Origin: Curtobacterium luteum
Lineage (GTDB): Bacteria > Actinomycetota > Actinomycetes > Actinomycetales > Microbacteriaceae
DNA length: 62,017 nt
NCBI RefSeq assembly: GCF_001475545.1
Contig: NZ_LDQC01000009.1
Coordinates: 1-62,017 of the forward strand
Reading direction: 5' to 3'
The notes under the pieces are model-generated. The model worked only from the letters and a program-made list of their open reading frames with translations. It had not been told where the DNA came from and ran no database searches. Shown here in pieces: positions 19,385-26,737 of this stretch. Position 1 is the first letter of the stretch. Each line of letters starts with the position of its first letter. The translations under genes and the position numbers were made by a program.

Positions 19385-20776
19385 ATGACCCTCACACTCA
19401 CCGTTCCGCCCCGGGCCGACGCGGACCGCCTGACCGGGCTGCCCGTCGCCGTCATCGGCGCCGGCCCCGTCGGGCTCGCAGCGGCCGCGCACCTCCTCGA
19501 GCAGGGCCTCCCCGTCGTCGTCTACGAAGCCGGCGACCAGGTCGGCACGTCCGTCCGGGCATGGGGGCACACACGGCTGTTCTCCCCGTGGCGATACGTC
19601 ATCGACGACGCCGCCCGCCGGCTCCTCGAACCCACCGGCTGGACCGAGCCCCGCCGGTCGTCGCTGCCGACCGGGCACGACCTCGTCGCCCAGTACCTCG
19701 ACCCCCTCGCCCAGACGCCCGAGCTGGCACCGGTGATCCGGTACGGGGTCCGCGTCGACGCCGTGTCCCGGCTGGGCATGGACCGCACCCGCTCCACCGG
19801 CCGCGCCGACACCCCGTTCCTCCTCCGCCTCCACGCCGCCAACGGCGTCGAGGACGTCACCGCCCGCGCCGTCGTCGACACGTCCGGCACGTACACGTCC
19901 CCGAACCCGCTCACCGCCGCCGGCCTCGCCCCCGCAGCGGACCTCGGCGACCGCATCGTGCACGCCCTCCCCGACGTGCTCGGCGCGGACCGGGCACGAT
20001 TCGCCGGGAAGCGGGTCCTCGTCGTCGGCGCCGGCCACTCCGCCGCGAACACGCTCATCAAGCTCGCCGCCCTCGCCAAGGACGAGCCCGGTACGGCCCT
20101 GCTGTGGGCGATCCGAAACGCGGGCACCGCCCGGCTCGGCGCTGACGCTGCCGATGGGCTTGCCGCCCGCGGGCAGCTCGGCTCCAATGTGCACGGCCTC
20201 GTCGAGTCCGGGCAGGTCGAGCAGCTTGCCTCGTTCGAGATCGACGACGTCCGCCCGAACGGCGACCAGGTCGCCGTCACCGGCCGCCGTGAGCCTTTCA
20301 CCGTCACGGTGGACGTTGTGGTGAACGCGACCGGGTTCCGGCCTGACCTCGACATACTCCGCGAGATCCGCTTGGGCCTGGACGACATTGTCGAAGCGCC
20401 GCGGGCGCTCGCGCCGCTGATCGACCCGAACCTGCACTCCTGCGGCTCCGTCCCCCCGCACGGTGTCGCGGAGCTGGCGCACCCGGAACCGAACTTCTTC
20501 ATCGCCGGGATGAAGTCCTACGGCCGCGCCCCCACGTTCCTGCTCCTCACCGGCTACGAGCAGGTCCGCTCCATCGCCGCGGAACTCGCCGGCGATCATC
20601 AGGCCGCCCGCGACGTGCAGCTCGTACTCCCCGAGACCGGCGTTTGCACCACCGATGTTGGCGGCTCATCCTCCTGCGGCGTTCCCGCCACGAACGAAGC
20701 GGCCGAGGGGTCGTCCTGCTGCGTTGCACCCGCCCCGGCCGCTCCGCCCGCCAGCAGCTCCTGCTGCACGAACTGA
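19385..20776 (+). CDS. ArsO-like flavin monooxygenase/oxidoreductase with Cys-rich tail
   Basis: The 463-residue protein has two dinucleotide-binding loops, VIGAGPVGLAAAA (FAD) and VVGAGHSAANTLI (NADPH), and NATGFRPDLDIL, as in the flavin monooxygenase/ArsO group often found in ars operons. The last about 40 residues carry Cys in CTTDV, SSSCG, SSCCV and SSSCCTN between Ala/Ser-rich stretches. Vicinal Cys pairs of this kind suit As(III) binding, as in the metallochaperone ArsD, and are not part of the catalytic fold. ATG at 19385 follows GGAAGGA. Function in arsenic handling is inferred from context. Confidence 0.8.
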   Translation: MTLTLTVPPRADADRLTGLPVAVIGAGPVGLAAAAHLLEQGLPVVVYEAGDQVGTSVRAWGHTRLFSPWRYVIDDAARRLLEPTGWTEPRRSSLPTGHDLVAQYLDPLAQTPELAPVIRYGVRVDAVSRLGMDRTRSTGRADTPFLLRLHAANGVEDVTARAVVDTSGTYTSPNPLTAAGLAPAADLGDRIVHALPDVLGADRARFAGKRVLVVGAGHSAANTLIKLAALAKDEPGTALLWAIRNAGTARLGADAADGLAARGQLGSNVHGLVESGQVEQLASFEIDDVRPNGDQVAVTGRREPFTVTVDVVVNATGFRPDLDILREIRLGLDDIVEAPRALAPLIDPNLHSCGSVPPHGVAELAHPEPNFFIAGMKSYGRAPTFLLLTGYEQVRSIAAELAGDHQAARDVQLVLPETGVCTTDVGGSSSCGVPATNEAAEGSSCCVAPAPAAPPASSSCCTN

Positions 20777-20788
20777 ACCGGACCCCAC

Positions 20789-21184
20789 ATGACCACCAAG
20801 CCCACCGTGCTGTTCATCTGCAAGCACAACGCCGGCCGCTCCCAACTCGGCGCAGCCCTCCTCGAACTCGCCGCCGACGACCGCTACACCGCCACCTCCG
20901 CCGGGATCGCTCCCGCCGACGAGGTGAACCCGTCGATCGCCGCGACCGTCGCGGAACTCGGCCTCGACATCAGCGACCGCACCCCGCGGAAGGTCACCCC
21001 CGAATTGCTGGATCAGGCCGATGTGGTTGTGCTGATGAAGCCCGGCCTCGACCTTCCCGCGACGCCCCGCGGGAAGGTGTTGCAGTGGTCGTTCCCGGAC
21101 CCCGACTCCTGGTCCCTCGACGACGTCCGCCCCATGCGCGACGCCGTCGCCGCCCGCATCCAGGACGAGCTCCTGCACCCATGA
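20789..21184 (+). CDS. arsC: Arsenate reductase, low-molecular-weight phosphatase type (second copy)
   Basis: The 131-residue protein starts TVLFICKHNAGRSQLGAALL with the C-x5-R loop (CKHNAGR). The middle Cys region of the first ArsC is missing here (VVVLMKPGLDLPATPRGKV), and the Asp loop is FPDPDSWSLDDVRP. This is the mycothiol-type layout, in which arsenate is first joined to a thiol and then reduced elsewhere. It differs enough from the first ArsC that the two probably use different reductants. Its stop overlaps the acetyltransferase start (ATGA). Confidence 0.88.
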   Translation: MTTKPTVLFICKHNAGRSQLGAALLELAADDRYTATSAGIAPADEVNPSIAATVAELGLDISDRTPRKVTPELLDQADVVVLMKPGLDLPATPRGKVLQWSFPDPDSWSLDDVRPMRDAVAARIQDELLHP

Positions 21185-21699
21185 CCGACCCCACGGTCCT
21201 CGTGCGGCCGATGACCGCCGCGGACTGGACCGCCGTGGAAGCGATCTACCGGGGGGGCATCGCTACCGGGAACGCGACGTTCGAGGCGGCACCGCCGACG
21301 TGGGAAGCATTCGACGGCGGGAAGCTGCCGGAGCACCGGTTCGTCGCAGCCGACGGTGACGCGGTTCTCGGCTGGGTGGCGGTCTCTCTGACCTCCACCC
21401 GGCCGGTGTACCGGGGCGTCGTCGAGCACTCCGTCTACGTCGCCGCCGCAGCGCGTGGCCGCGGCGTCGGACATGTGCTCCTCGACGCCCTGATCGCGTC
21501 GACCGAAGCCGCCGGCATCTGGACCATCCAGTCCGGGATCTTCCCCGAGAACACCGCATCCCGCGCCCTCCACGCCCGCCACGGCTTCCGCGAACTCGGC
21601 ACCCGAGAACGCATCGGCCTCATGACGTTCGGGCCGTGGGTCGGACAGTGGCGCGACAACGTCCTCGTCGAACGCCGAAGCCCGCACGTCGGCTCCTGA
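21181..21699 (+). CDS. ArsN-like GNAT N-acetyltransferase
   Basis: The 172-residue protein is a GNAT of the phosphinothricin-acetyltransferase group: VRPMTAADWTAVEAIYRGGI, GNATFEA, YRGVVEHSVYVAAAARGRGVG (the acetyl-CoA loop RGRGVG) and SGIFPENTASRALHARHGF. As the last gene of an ars operon, it matches ArsN1, which acetylates the arsenic antibiotic arsinothricin and the related herbicide phosphinothricin. The substrate assignment is inference from family and context. It overlaps the second arsC by four bases and ends shortly before a strong terminator. Confidence 0.8.
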   Translation: MTDPTVLVRPMTAADWTAVEAIYRGGIATGNATFEAAPPTWEAFDGGKLPEHRFVAADGDAVLGWVAVSLTSTRPVYRGVVEHSVYVAAAARGRGVGHVLLDALIASTEAAGIWTIQSGIFPENTASRALHARHGFRELGTRERIGLMTFGPWVGQWRDNVLVERRSPHVGS

Positions 21700-21784
21700 G
21701 CGGGATCGGCACGCCCCGATCCGCATGCTTGCAGGTACGTTCCAAAACCCGCTATGCTCTGGCACGCGTCATTAGTGCGCGCAA

Positions 21785-21809
21785 AAAGCCAGTCCATCGG
21801 ACTGGCTTT
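21785..21809 (+). terminator. Terminator of the ars operon
   Basis: AAAGCCAGTCC and GGACTGGCTTT form a perfect 11-bp stem around ATC, with an A-run before and a T-run at the end. It lies about 85 bases after the acetyltransferase stop. Confidence 0.8.
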
Positions 21810-21888
21810 CGTCATGTCCGGCCCGAACCGTAGGCTGGAACCGCTCGAGACGACTCTGCCCTCAGCGCAGCACCCGAGCACCACGAAC

Positions 21889-21916
21889 AGGCCGGTCCCG
21901 TCAGGGCCGGCCTTTT
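21889..21916 (+). terminator. Second terminator-like hairpin
   Basis: AGGCCGGTCCC pairs with GGGCCGGCCT (one bulged base) around GTCA, followed by TTTT. It stands 80 bases after the first terminator with no gene between, so it may end antisense or readthrough transcripts. Confidence 0.6.
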
Positions 21917-21975
21917 CCATGCCCTCAACGCGGGAGCACGCAGCAAGCCGCTCGCTCCACGCATAGGGGTACTAC

Positions 21976-22053
21976 GCGCCCCCATCGGGCGCTCGCGTCG
22001 ATTTCCGGCGCTCTAGACCCCCGCCCACGACGGGCGGGCTGGCCATACGGCCA
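21976..22053 (+). promoter_or_regulatory. Structured leader with three hairpins
   Basis: Three small inverted repeats precede the small membrane-protein gene: GCGCCC/GGGCGC (21976-21992), CCGCCC/GGGCGG (22021-22037) and TGGCCATACGGCCA (22040-22053). The last ends 17 bases before the ATG at 22071, just before the AAGGAGG ribosome site. They may control stability or translation of this gene. Confidence 0.4.
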
Positions 22054-22070
22054 AACCCGAAGGAGGCAAC

Positions 22071-22298
22071 ATGCCCATCACCGACACCACGGTGGACATG
22101 CTGACGGCCTTCGGCGGCTCCATCCTGACCGGCGTCATCACGGTCGCCCTCGCCGTGCTCGGCTTCCTCCTGCGCAAGCAGGTCGTGGAGCTGGTCAAGC
22201 ACATCGTGGACGTCGTCGACGACCGCACGCTGGCCAAGGACCCCGAGCGGGCACGCATCGTCGCGGAACTGCGACGAGCCCGCCTCGGGAAGAAGTAG
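22071..22298 (+). CDS. Small single-span membrane protein, 75 residues
   Basis: The product has a short polar start (MPITDTTVDML), one hydrophobic segment (about residues 14-34, TGVITVALAVLGFLLR) and a charged C-terminal helix (VDDRTLAKDPERARIVAELRR). The ribosome site AAGGAGG is excellent. Topology is N-out/C-in by the positive-inside rule. It resembles small phage-type holin or toxin-like proteins in size only; no family is recognised. It stands alone between the ars terminators and the hydrolase. Confidence 0.65.
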   Translation: MPITDTTVDMLTAFGGSILTGVITVALAVLGFLLRKQVVELVKHIVDVVDDRTLAKDPERARIVAELRRARLGKK

Positions 22299-22394
22299 CC
22301 GCCGAAAAAACGCCAACCCTCATTCGGGAAGGAGAGCTCTGCCCGCAAGCGTCTCGATTGGGGTGCCCTAAATGAGAATCAGCCGACTGGTCGA

Positions 22395-22411
22395 CGTCCC
22401 GATAGGCGATG
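22395..22411 (+). repeat. Cassette-boundary motif, copy G
   Basis: CGTCCCGATAGGCGATG lies directly after the stop of the leftward alpha/beta hydrolase gene. It matches the family consensus CGTCYCGATAGSCGATSG, in the same orientation as all other copies. Confidence 0.6.
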
Positions 22412-22413
22412 CC

Positions 22414-23316
22414 TTAGTGAGGCATCTCCCGCTTGCCCAGCGATGCCAGGAACATCGCCATCCGATCGAGCGCGTCACTGATGACGGGTCGGTCGCGCCC
22501 GGCGATGAAGTCGTGGTCCGCGCCGGGGTACTCGTGGTGTTCCACACGTGTCCCAGCGGCGCGGAGCGTGGCGGCGAGTGCTGCGCCTTCTGGTGCGAGG
22601 GTGTCGTTCGAGCCGGTGAGGATCAGCGTCGGCGGCAGCACCCCGGCCAGGTTGTCGTCGAACCCCGGCGATGCGAGCGATTCGCGACGCCTTGCGATGT
22701 CGGGGAAGTACGCCCATCCCACGAACCGCTGCACGAGCGGGCTGATCGCCGGGCGTCGGATGCTCGAGGTGCGGTCCGTGCGGGTGACGTCGACGACCGG
22801 CACGACGAGCGCGACCGCCTGCGGTCCAGGCAGGCCTGCGACGTGGAGTTGCTGGCAGACGTTGATAGCGAGCTTCGCTCCCGCGCTGACCCCGGAGAGC
22901 GCGAGGGCAGCACCGTCCCAGTCGTGATCACCCACAGTCTGGACCCACCGGGCGACGTCGAGCATCTGCTCCTCGGCGACCGGGTACTGCACCCGAGGTG
23001 CCGTGTCGTAGTCGGGCAGGACCACGGTCACACCGGACTCGACGGCGAGGTGTCGGGCGATGTGCAGATCCTGCGCCGGGTGCCGGTTCACGAACCCGCC
23101 CCCGTGCATGTGCATCACCACCGGTGCGCCCGTCGGCCCTGACACCGGGCGCTGCACGAGGACCCGCACGGATCCGTGCCGGGTGGGAACGTGCTCCGTC
23201 GTCGGTGCCGGAAGATGCTCGCTTCCAGGGGTCAGGCCGGTCGGCGCTTTGGCCTTGATCCGGGATCCGAGCTGCGCGAGTGACCAGAACAGCGGCTGGA
23301 AGGTGCGATCGACCAC
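22414..23316 (-). CDS. Alpha/beta hydrolase, hormone-sensitive-lipase family
   Basis: The 300-residue enzyme has the HSL-family oxyanion motif MHMHGGGF (near residue 70), the nucleophile elbow GVSAG (Ser near 145), an acid region LTGSNDTLAP and the catalytic His in GADHDF. No signal peptide is seen, so it is probably cytoplasmic. The start is GTG at 23316. It likely hydrolyses carboxyl esters; the substrate is unknown. Boundary motif G follows its stop. Confidence 0.88.
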   Translation of the reverse strand: MVDRTFQPLFWSLAQLGSRIKAKAPTGLTPGSEHLPAPTTEHVPTRHGSVRVLVQRPVSGPTGAPVVMHMHGGGFVNRHPAQDLHIARHLAVESGVTVVLPDYDTAPRVQYPVAEEQMLDVARWVQTVGDHDWDGAALALSGVSAGAKLAINVCQQLHVAGLPGPQAVALVVPVVDVTRTDRTSSIRRPAISPLVQRFVGWAYFPDIARRRESLASPGFDDNLAGVLPPTLILTGSNDTLAPEGAALAATLRAAGTRVEHHEYPGADHDFIAGRDRPVISDALDRMAMFLASLGKREMPH

Positions 23317-23409
23317 GCCTCACCGTAGCGACCACCCGTGAACACCAACCTGCAGCCCAAGAGACCGGGAGATCATCTGTGCGTCACTTGGGGTTGGTAG
23401 AACCAGCGG

Positions 23410-24222
23410 ATGAACGGCTACAGCGTCGACTTCCTGAGCACCACCCTCCCGCTCCCGACCCTGCGCACCGCCCGGCCGACGGTCGTGCTGCCGTACACGC
23501 ACTTCACCGTGCTGTTCGAGCCCACCCGGAAACTCGCCGCCGCCACCGCCGTAAACATCGACGGCGGCGCACTGGTCGACCTGGGCCGCTCCGACGACTG
23601 GCACCTCGACGCCCGCGTACCGGCAGCCGACCAGGCCGGACCCGACGTGTACGCGCGCAACGACCTCGACCGTGGCCACCTCGTCCGCCGCCGCGACCCG
23701 GTGTGGGGTCCCGACGCCGCCCGCGCGAACGAGGACACGTTCGTCTACACCAACGCCGCTCCGCAGGCGGCTGCTTTCAACCAGGGCGAGAACCTCTGGG
23801 CCGGGGTCGAGGACCACGTCCTCGAATACGCCCGCGTCAACGCGCTCCGCCTGTCGGTGTTCACCGGGCCGGTGTTCGCTGACGATGATCCGCTGTATCG
23901 GGGCGTGCGGATCCCGCGGCTGTTCTGGAAGATCGCCGCGTGGGTCACCGGTGAGGACGAACAGCTCGCCTCCGCAGGGTTCGTCCTCGACCAGACTCCC
24001 TCCCTCGACCAGATCGACCTGGAAACCCTGACCGCGACCGACGTCCCCCCGCTTGGACCGTTCCGCACCTTCCAGGTCCCGGTAGAGCACATCGCCGCCC
24101 TGACCGGCCTGGCGCTGGGTCCGTTGGTGGTCGCGGACCGGGTGCCGGCGCTCCGGACGATCAATGCGGGCGGACGAGCGGAGTGGCGGGAGTTGACCAC
24201 GCTCGACGACGCCGTGCTCTGA
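23410..24222 (+). CDS. DNA/RNA non-specific endonuclease (NucA type)
   Basis: The 270-residue protein carries the beta-beta-alpha-metal nuclease motif in DLDRGHLVRRRDPVWG (catalytic His in DRGH) and the metal-ligand Asn region FVYTNAAPQAAAFNQGENLW, matching the Serratia/NucA nuclease family. No signal peptide is visible, which is odd for a family whose members are mostly secreted. No immunity or inhibitor gene of known type is adjacent; the next small gene could be tested. It is divergent from the hydrolase gene. Confidence 0.88.
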   Translation: MNGYSVDFLSTTLPLPTLRTARPTVVLPYTHFTVLFEPTRKLAAATAVNIDGGALVDLGRSDDWHLDARVPAADQAGPDVYARNDLDRGHLVRRRDPVWGPDAARANEDTFVYTNAAPQAAAFNQGENLWAGVEDHVLEYARVNALRLSVFTGPVFADDDPLYRGVRIPRLFWKIAAWVTGEDEQLASAGFVLDQTPSLDQIDLETLTATDVPPLGPFRTFQVPVEHIAALTGLALGPLVVADRVPALRTINAGGRAEWRELTTLDDAVL

Positions 24223-24240
24223 CCGGCCGGCGGCGCTGCG

Positions 24241-24246
24241 TACGCT
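24241..24246 (+). promoter_or_regulatory. -10 box of a leaderless transcript
   Basis: TACGCT lies six bases before the GTG start at 24253, in the same geometry as other leaderless genes of the window. Confidence 0.4.
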
Positions 24247-24252
24247 TGCGGC

Positions 24253-24450
24253 GTGGTTGATCCCTCCCCCGACGAGACACGGCAGCTCGAGGAACTGCGA
24301 GCACGGTTGCGGCGCGAGTACCCGGACCGGGCAGCCAGCGACGTTGATGCCGCCGTCGATCAGGGCGTTGCCGAGCTCGCTGACGCGAAGATCCGCAATT
24401 TCGTGCCCGTCCTCGTCGAACGGTCAGCCCGCCGCCACCTCGACGAATGA
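24253..24450 (+). CDS. Small helical protein, 65 residues
   Basis: The product (ETRQLEELRARLRREYPD, then VDAAVDQGVAELADAKIRNF and VPVLVERSARRHL) reads as three amphipathic helices, like actinobacterial proteins annotated as three-helix bundle dimerisation domains. The arrangement 'Leu-rich helix, E-Y-P, then a helix ending I-R-N-F-V-P' is typical of that group. GTG at 24253 is supported by a -10 box six bases upstream and no ribosome site. It follows the nuclease gene; a regulatory or inhibitory role is possible but unproven. Confidence 0.65.
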   Translation: MVDPSPDETRQLEELRARLRREYPDRAASDVDAAVDQGVAELADAKIRNFVPVLVERSARRHLDE

Positions 24451-24587
24451 TGCGGGCCGGTGCGGCCACTAGCGTCGAACCCATAACGATGACGCGTGGG
24501 GCCACCAAACCGGACAGCAGGGGCAGGACCGGTTTCGACCGGGGATCGGTCCCGGCGGCCACGGGTGTTTCGGTAACGGGCGAGCCG

Positions 24588-24593
24588 TATGCT
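24588..24593 (+). promoter_or_regulatory. -10 box of a leaderless transcript
   Basis: TATGCT, close to the ideal TATAAT, lies seven bases before ATG 24601. It decides that start over the ATG at 24589, which overlaps the box. Confidence 0.5.
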
Positions 24594-24600
24594 CCGCGGC

Positions 24601-24858
24601 ATGCGCCGTGAATTCGACTCCCTCGGCCTCCCCCGACCAGAAGGGGCAGGCCGCTTGAAGGTGCGAGCTGCACTCGTGCGCGGAGTGGGCCTGTTCCTCG
24701 TGCTGCTCGGCACCGGCCTGTTCGCTGGCACCGCGGCGACTGACCAACCGATACCGGTGTGGATCGTCATCGTCTTGATCGCAGTCGGCGTCGGCTGCTG
24801 GGTCGTGGAAGGGGTCTTGAAAGCACGAAGCACGAAGCGCAACGACTCGTCTCGATAG
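24601..24858 (+). CDS. Small membrane protein with two spans
   Basis: The 85-residue product has a basic N-terminus (MRREFDSLGLPRPEG), two hydrophobic segments (VGLFLVLLGTGLFAG and VWIVIVLIAVGVGCWVV) and a basic tail. Family not recognised. ATG 24601 is favoured by the -10 box seven bases upstream. Its stop codon TAG is inside boundary motif A (CGTCTCGATAGCCG), a pattern also seen at the end of the next acetyltransferase gene. Confidence 0.6.
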   Translation: MRREFDSLGLPRPEGAGRLKVRAALVRGVGLFLVLLGTGLFAGTAATDQPIPVWIVIVLIAVGVGCWVVEGVLKARSTKRNDSSR

Positions 24859-24865
24859 CCGATCG
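24848..24865 (+). repeat. Cassette-boundary motif, copy A
   Basis: CGTCTCGATAGCCGATCG. It contains the stop codon of the two-span membrane protein and precedes the acetyltransferase gene, so that gene lies between copies A and B. Confidence 0.65.
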
Positions 24866-24898
24866 ATCACTGAACCTGACTCTTGCGAGGATGAGGGG

Positions 24899-25468
24899 GT
24901 GCGCACTTCTCCGTGGCCCGCTCAGAGCGGGACTCTCCTCCTCCGCGATCCTCGGCCCGAGGATGCAGACCAGCTCGTCGCGCTGCGGAACAACCCGGTC
25001 GTCAACCGGTTCATGCTCCGCACCCACGTCGATCCGGACGCTTACGCCCGAGAGTGGGCAAGCATCCCCGACAGCGACACCGACTTTTCGTGCATCGCGG
25101 AGCTGGACGGCCAGCTCGCCGGCCTGGGGTTCCTCGACGTTGTCGACGGCCTCGGACAACCAGGGATGCCCGAAGGCACGCAAGGCGTCATCGGCTACAT
25201 GCTGCAACCCGACCTGGCCGGACGAGGACTGGGAACCGACCTGGCACACGGGCTCCTGACCGCAGCGTTCGACGCACTCCGGCTTCGACGCGTCACCGCG
25301 AGCTGCAATGCCGACAACGTCGCCTCAGCCCGCGTCCTCGAGAAGAACGGCATGCGACGCGAGCAGCACGGCATCGAAGACTCCTGGCACGCCGACCTGG
25401 GCTGGGTCGACGGCTACCAGTACGCCATGCTCGACCGCGAGTGGACCGCTGCTCGAACCGTCCGATAG
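24899..25468 (+). CDS. GNAT acetyltransferase, RimJ/RimL-like
   Basis: The 189-residue protein is a GNAT of the ribosomal-protein acetyltransferase group: LLLRDPRPEDADQLVALRNNP, IGYMLQPDLAGRGLGTDLAH (acetyl-CoA loop GRGLG) and ASCNADNVASARVLEKNGM. The start is GTG at 24899, six bases after a GAGGAT box. Its stop codon TAG falls inside boundary motif B, and motif A is upstream, so it forms a 611-bp single-gene module. Substrate unknown. Confidence 0.85.
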   Translation: MRTSPWPAQSGTLLLRDPRPEDADQLVALRNNPVVNRFMLRTHVDPDAYAREWASIPDSDTDFSCIAELDGQLAGLGFLDVVDGLGQPGMPEGTQGVIGYMLQPDLAGRGLGTDLAHGLLTAAFDALRLRRVTASCNADNVASARVLEKNGMRREQHGIEDSWHADLGWVDGYQYAMLDREWTAARTVR

Positions 25469-25474
25469 CCGATC
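25459..25474 (+). repeat. Cassette-boundary motif, copy B
   Basis: CGTCCGATAGCCGATC, containing the acetyltransferase stop codon. The IS30-family element begins two bases further on. Just past the other end of that element, GCCGATGG occurs again at 26710, followed by GACCGGACG, which is also seen downstream of other copies. Confidence 0.65.
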
Positions 25475-25476
25475 TT

Positions 25477-26709
25477 GGGTTCAGCTGGTCGTTGCAACAC
25501 CACCGTGAATCGGAGTGTTGCAGATGGGATCGAGGCTGGAGCAACGTGCCCGGGAGGCGCGGTTCTGGGAGCTACTCGGACAGGGCATGAGCAGGCCTGC
25601 TGCTTGCGATGCTGTCGGCGTGCATCCGCGTCAGGGCTACCGATGGTTCAAGGCCGCTCGAGGGAAGAACCCGTTCGAGCGCGCGTCTCGTTCGGGCCGG
25701 TACTTGAGCGAGGAGGACCGGCTCAGGATCGCTGACCTTCGCCTCGGTGGCGCAGGGGTCCGCCGGATCGCGGCTGAGCTGGGTCGGGCGCCGTCGACCA
25801 TCAGCAGGGAGCTCACCCGGAACAGCTCAAGGGGCGGCGCTTACCGTCCCTACGCCGCCCAACAGCGGTGCCGGGAGCGAGCACGGCGCCCGAAGCCCCG
25901 GAAGCTCGACCAGGTCGAGCTCGCCCTGCAGGTCGAGCTGCGGTTGGTGAGGAACTGGTCCCCGGAGCAGATCCGTGATGACCTGGCCAGGACGTTCCCC
26001 GACCGGCCGGAGATGCACGTGTCCCACGAGACGATCTACCAATCCCTGTTCGCCCAGGGCCGCGGCCACCTGCGCGCCGACCTGCACAAACACCTCCGCA
26101 CCGGCCGCGCCATCCGCCGACACCGGGGCGAGCCGCGGCGGGCGTCGTGGTCGAAGATCCGCGACATGGTCCTGATCAGCGAACGCCCCGCCGAAGCCGA
26201 CGACCGGGCCATCCCCGGCCAATGGGAGGGCGACTTGATTGTCGGGATCAACGCCAGGAGCGCGATCGGCACGCTGGTCGAACGCACCACCTGGTACGTG
26301 ATGCTGCTGCACCTGCCGAACGGGCACAGCGCCGACGCCGTCCGCGACGCGATGATCCCCACCATCCAAACCCTGCCCGAGCATCTGCGTCGGTCATTGA
26401 CCTGGGATCAGGGCACGGAGCTTGCCCGGCACAAGGACATCACTCTCGCCACGGACTTGGCGATCTACTTCTGCGACCCCCACAAGCCCTGGCAGCGCGG
26501 CTCGAACGAGAACACCAACGGTCTACTCCGGCAGTACTTCCCGAAGTCCACCGACCTCAGCGTCCACAGCCCAGAACGACTCCTCGAAGTCGCCGACGAA
26601 CTCAACGGACGACCCCGCAAGACCCTCGACCACCGCACGCCAGCCGAGGCATTTGAACAGCTACTGTCGGACCCGACACAACCACCCGTTGCAACGACCC
26701 CTTGAAACC
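25477..26709 (+). mobile_element. IS30-family insertion sequence
   Basis: The element is 1233 bp with imperfect terminal inverted repeats of 22 bp: the inner 12 bases GGTCGTTGCAAC are identical at both ends, and the outer part keeps GG-TTCA spacing. It encodes one transposase that fills almost the whole length. No clear 2-3 bp target duplication is visible (CTT on the left, GCC on the right). It sits in boundary motif B. Confidence 0.85.
25524..26705 (+). CDS. IS30-family transposase
   Basis: The 393-residue transposase has an N-terminal helix-turn-helix (LGQGMSRPAACDAVGVHPRQ), the IS30 second helix-turn-helix (LGGAGVRRIAAELGRAPSTI), the EQIRDDL region and the DDE catalytic core. Its acidic residues are in WEGDLIVG, TWDQGTELARH and GSNENTNGLLRQYFP. 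All three are present, so it is probably active. ATG 25524 follows GGAG; an in-frame GTG at 25515 is possible. Confidence 0.92.
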   Translation: MGSRLEQRAREARFWELLGQGMSRPAACDAVGVHPRQGYRWFKAARGKNPFERASRSGRYLSEEDRLRIADLRLGGAGVRRIAAELGRAPSTISRELTRNSSRGGAYRPYAAQQRCRERARRPKPRKLDQVELALQVELRLVRNWSPEQIRDDLARTFPDRPEMHVSHETIYQSLFAQGRGHLRADLHKHLRTGRAIRRHRGEPRRASWSKIRDMVLISERPAEADDRAIPGQWEGDLIVGINARSAIGTLVERTTWYVMLLHLPNGHSADAVRDAMIPTIQTLPEHLRRSLTWDQGTELARHKDITLATDLAIYFCDPHKPWQRGSNENTNGLLRQYFPKSTDLSVHSPERLLEVADELNGRPRKTLDHRTPAEAFEQLLSDPTQPPVATTP

Positions 26710-26737
26710 GCCGATGGTTGACCGGACGTTTGGGCGC

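Noticed and set aside
25474..26712. Target-site duplication of the IS30 element
   Set aside because: The bases directly outside the inverted repeats differ (CTT and GCC). The shared GCCGAT is displaced on the left, so no true duplication can be claimed.
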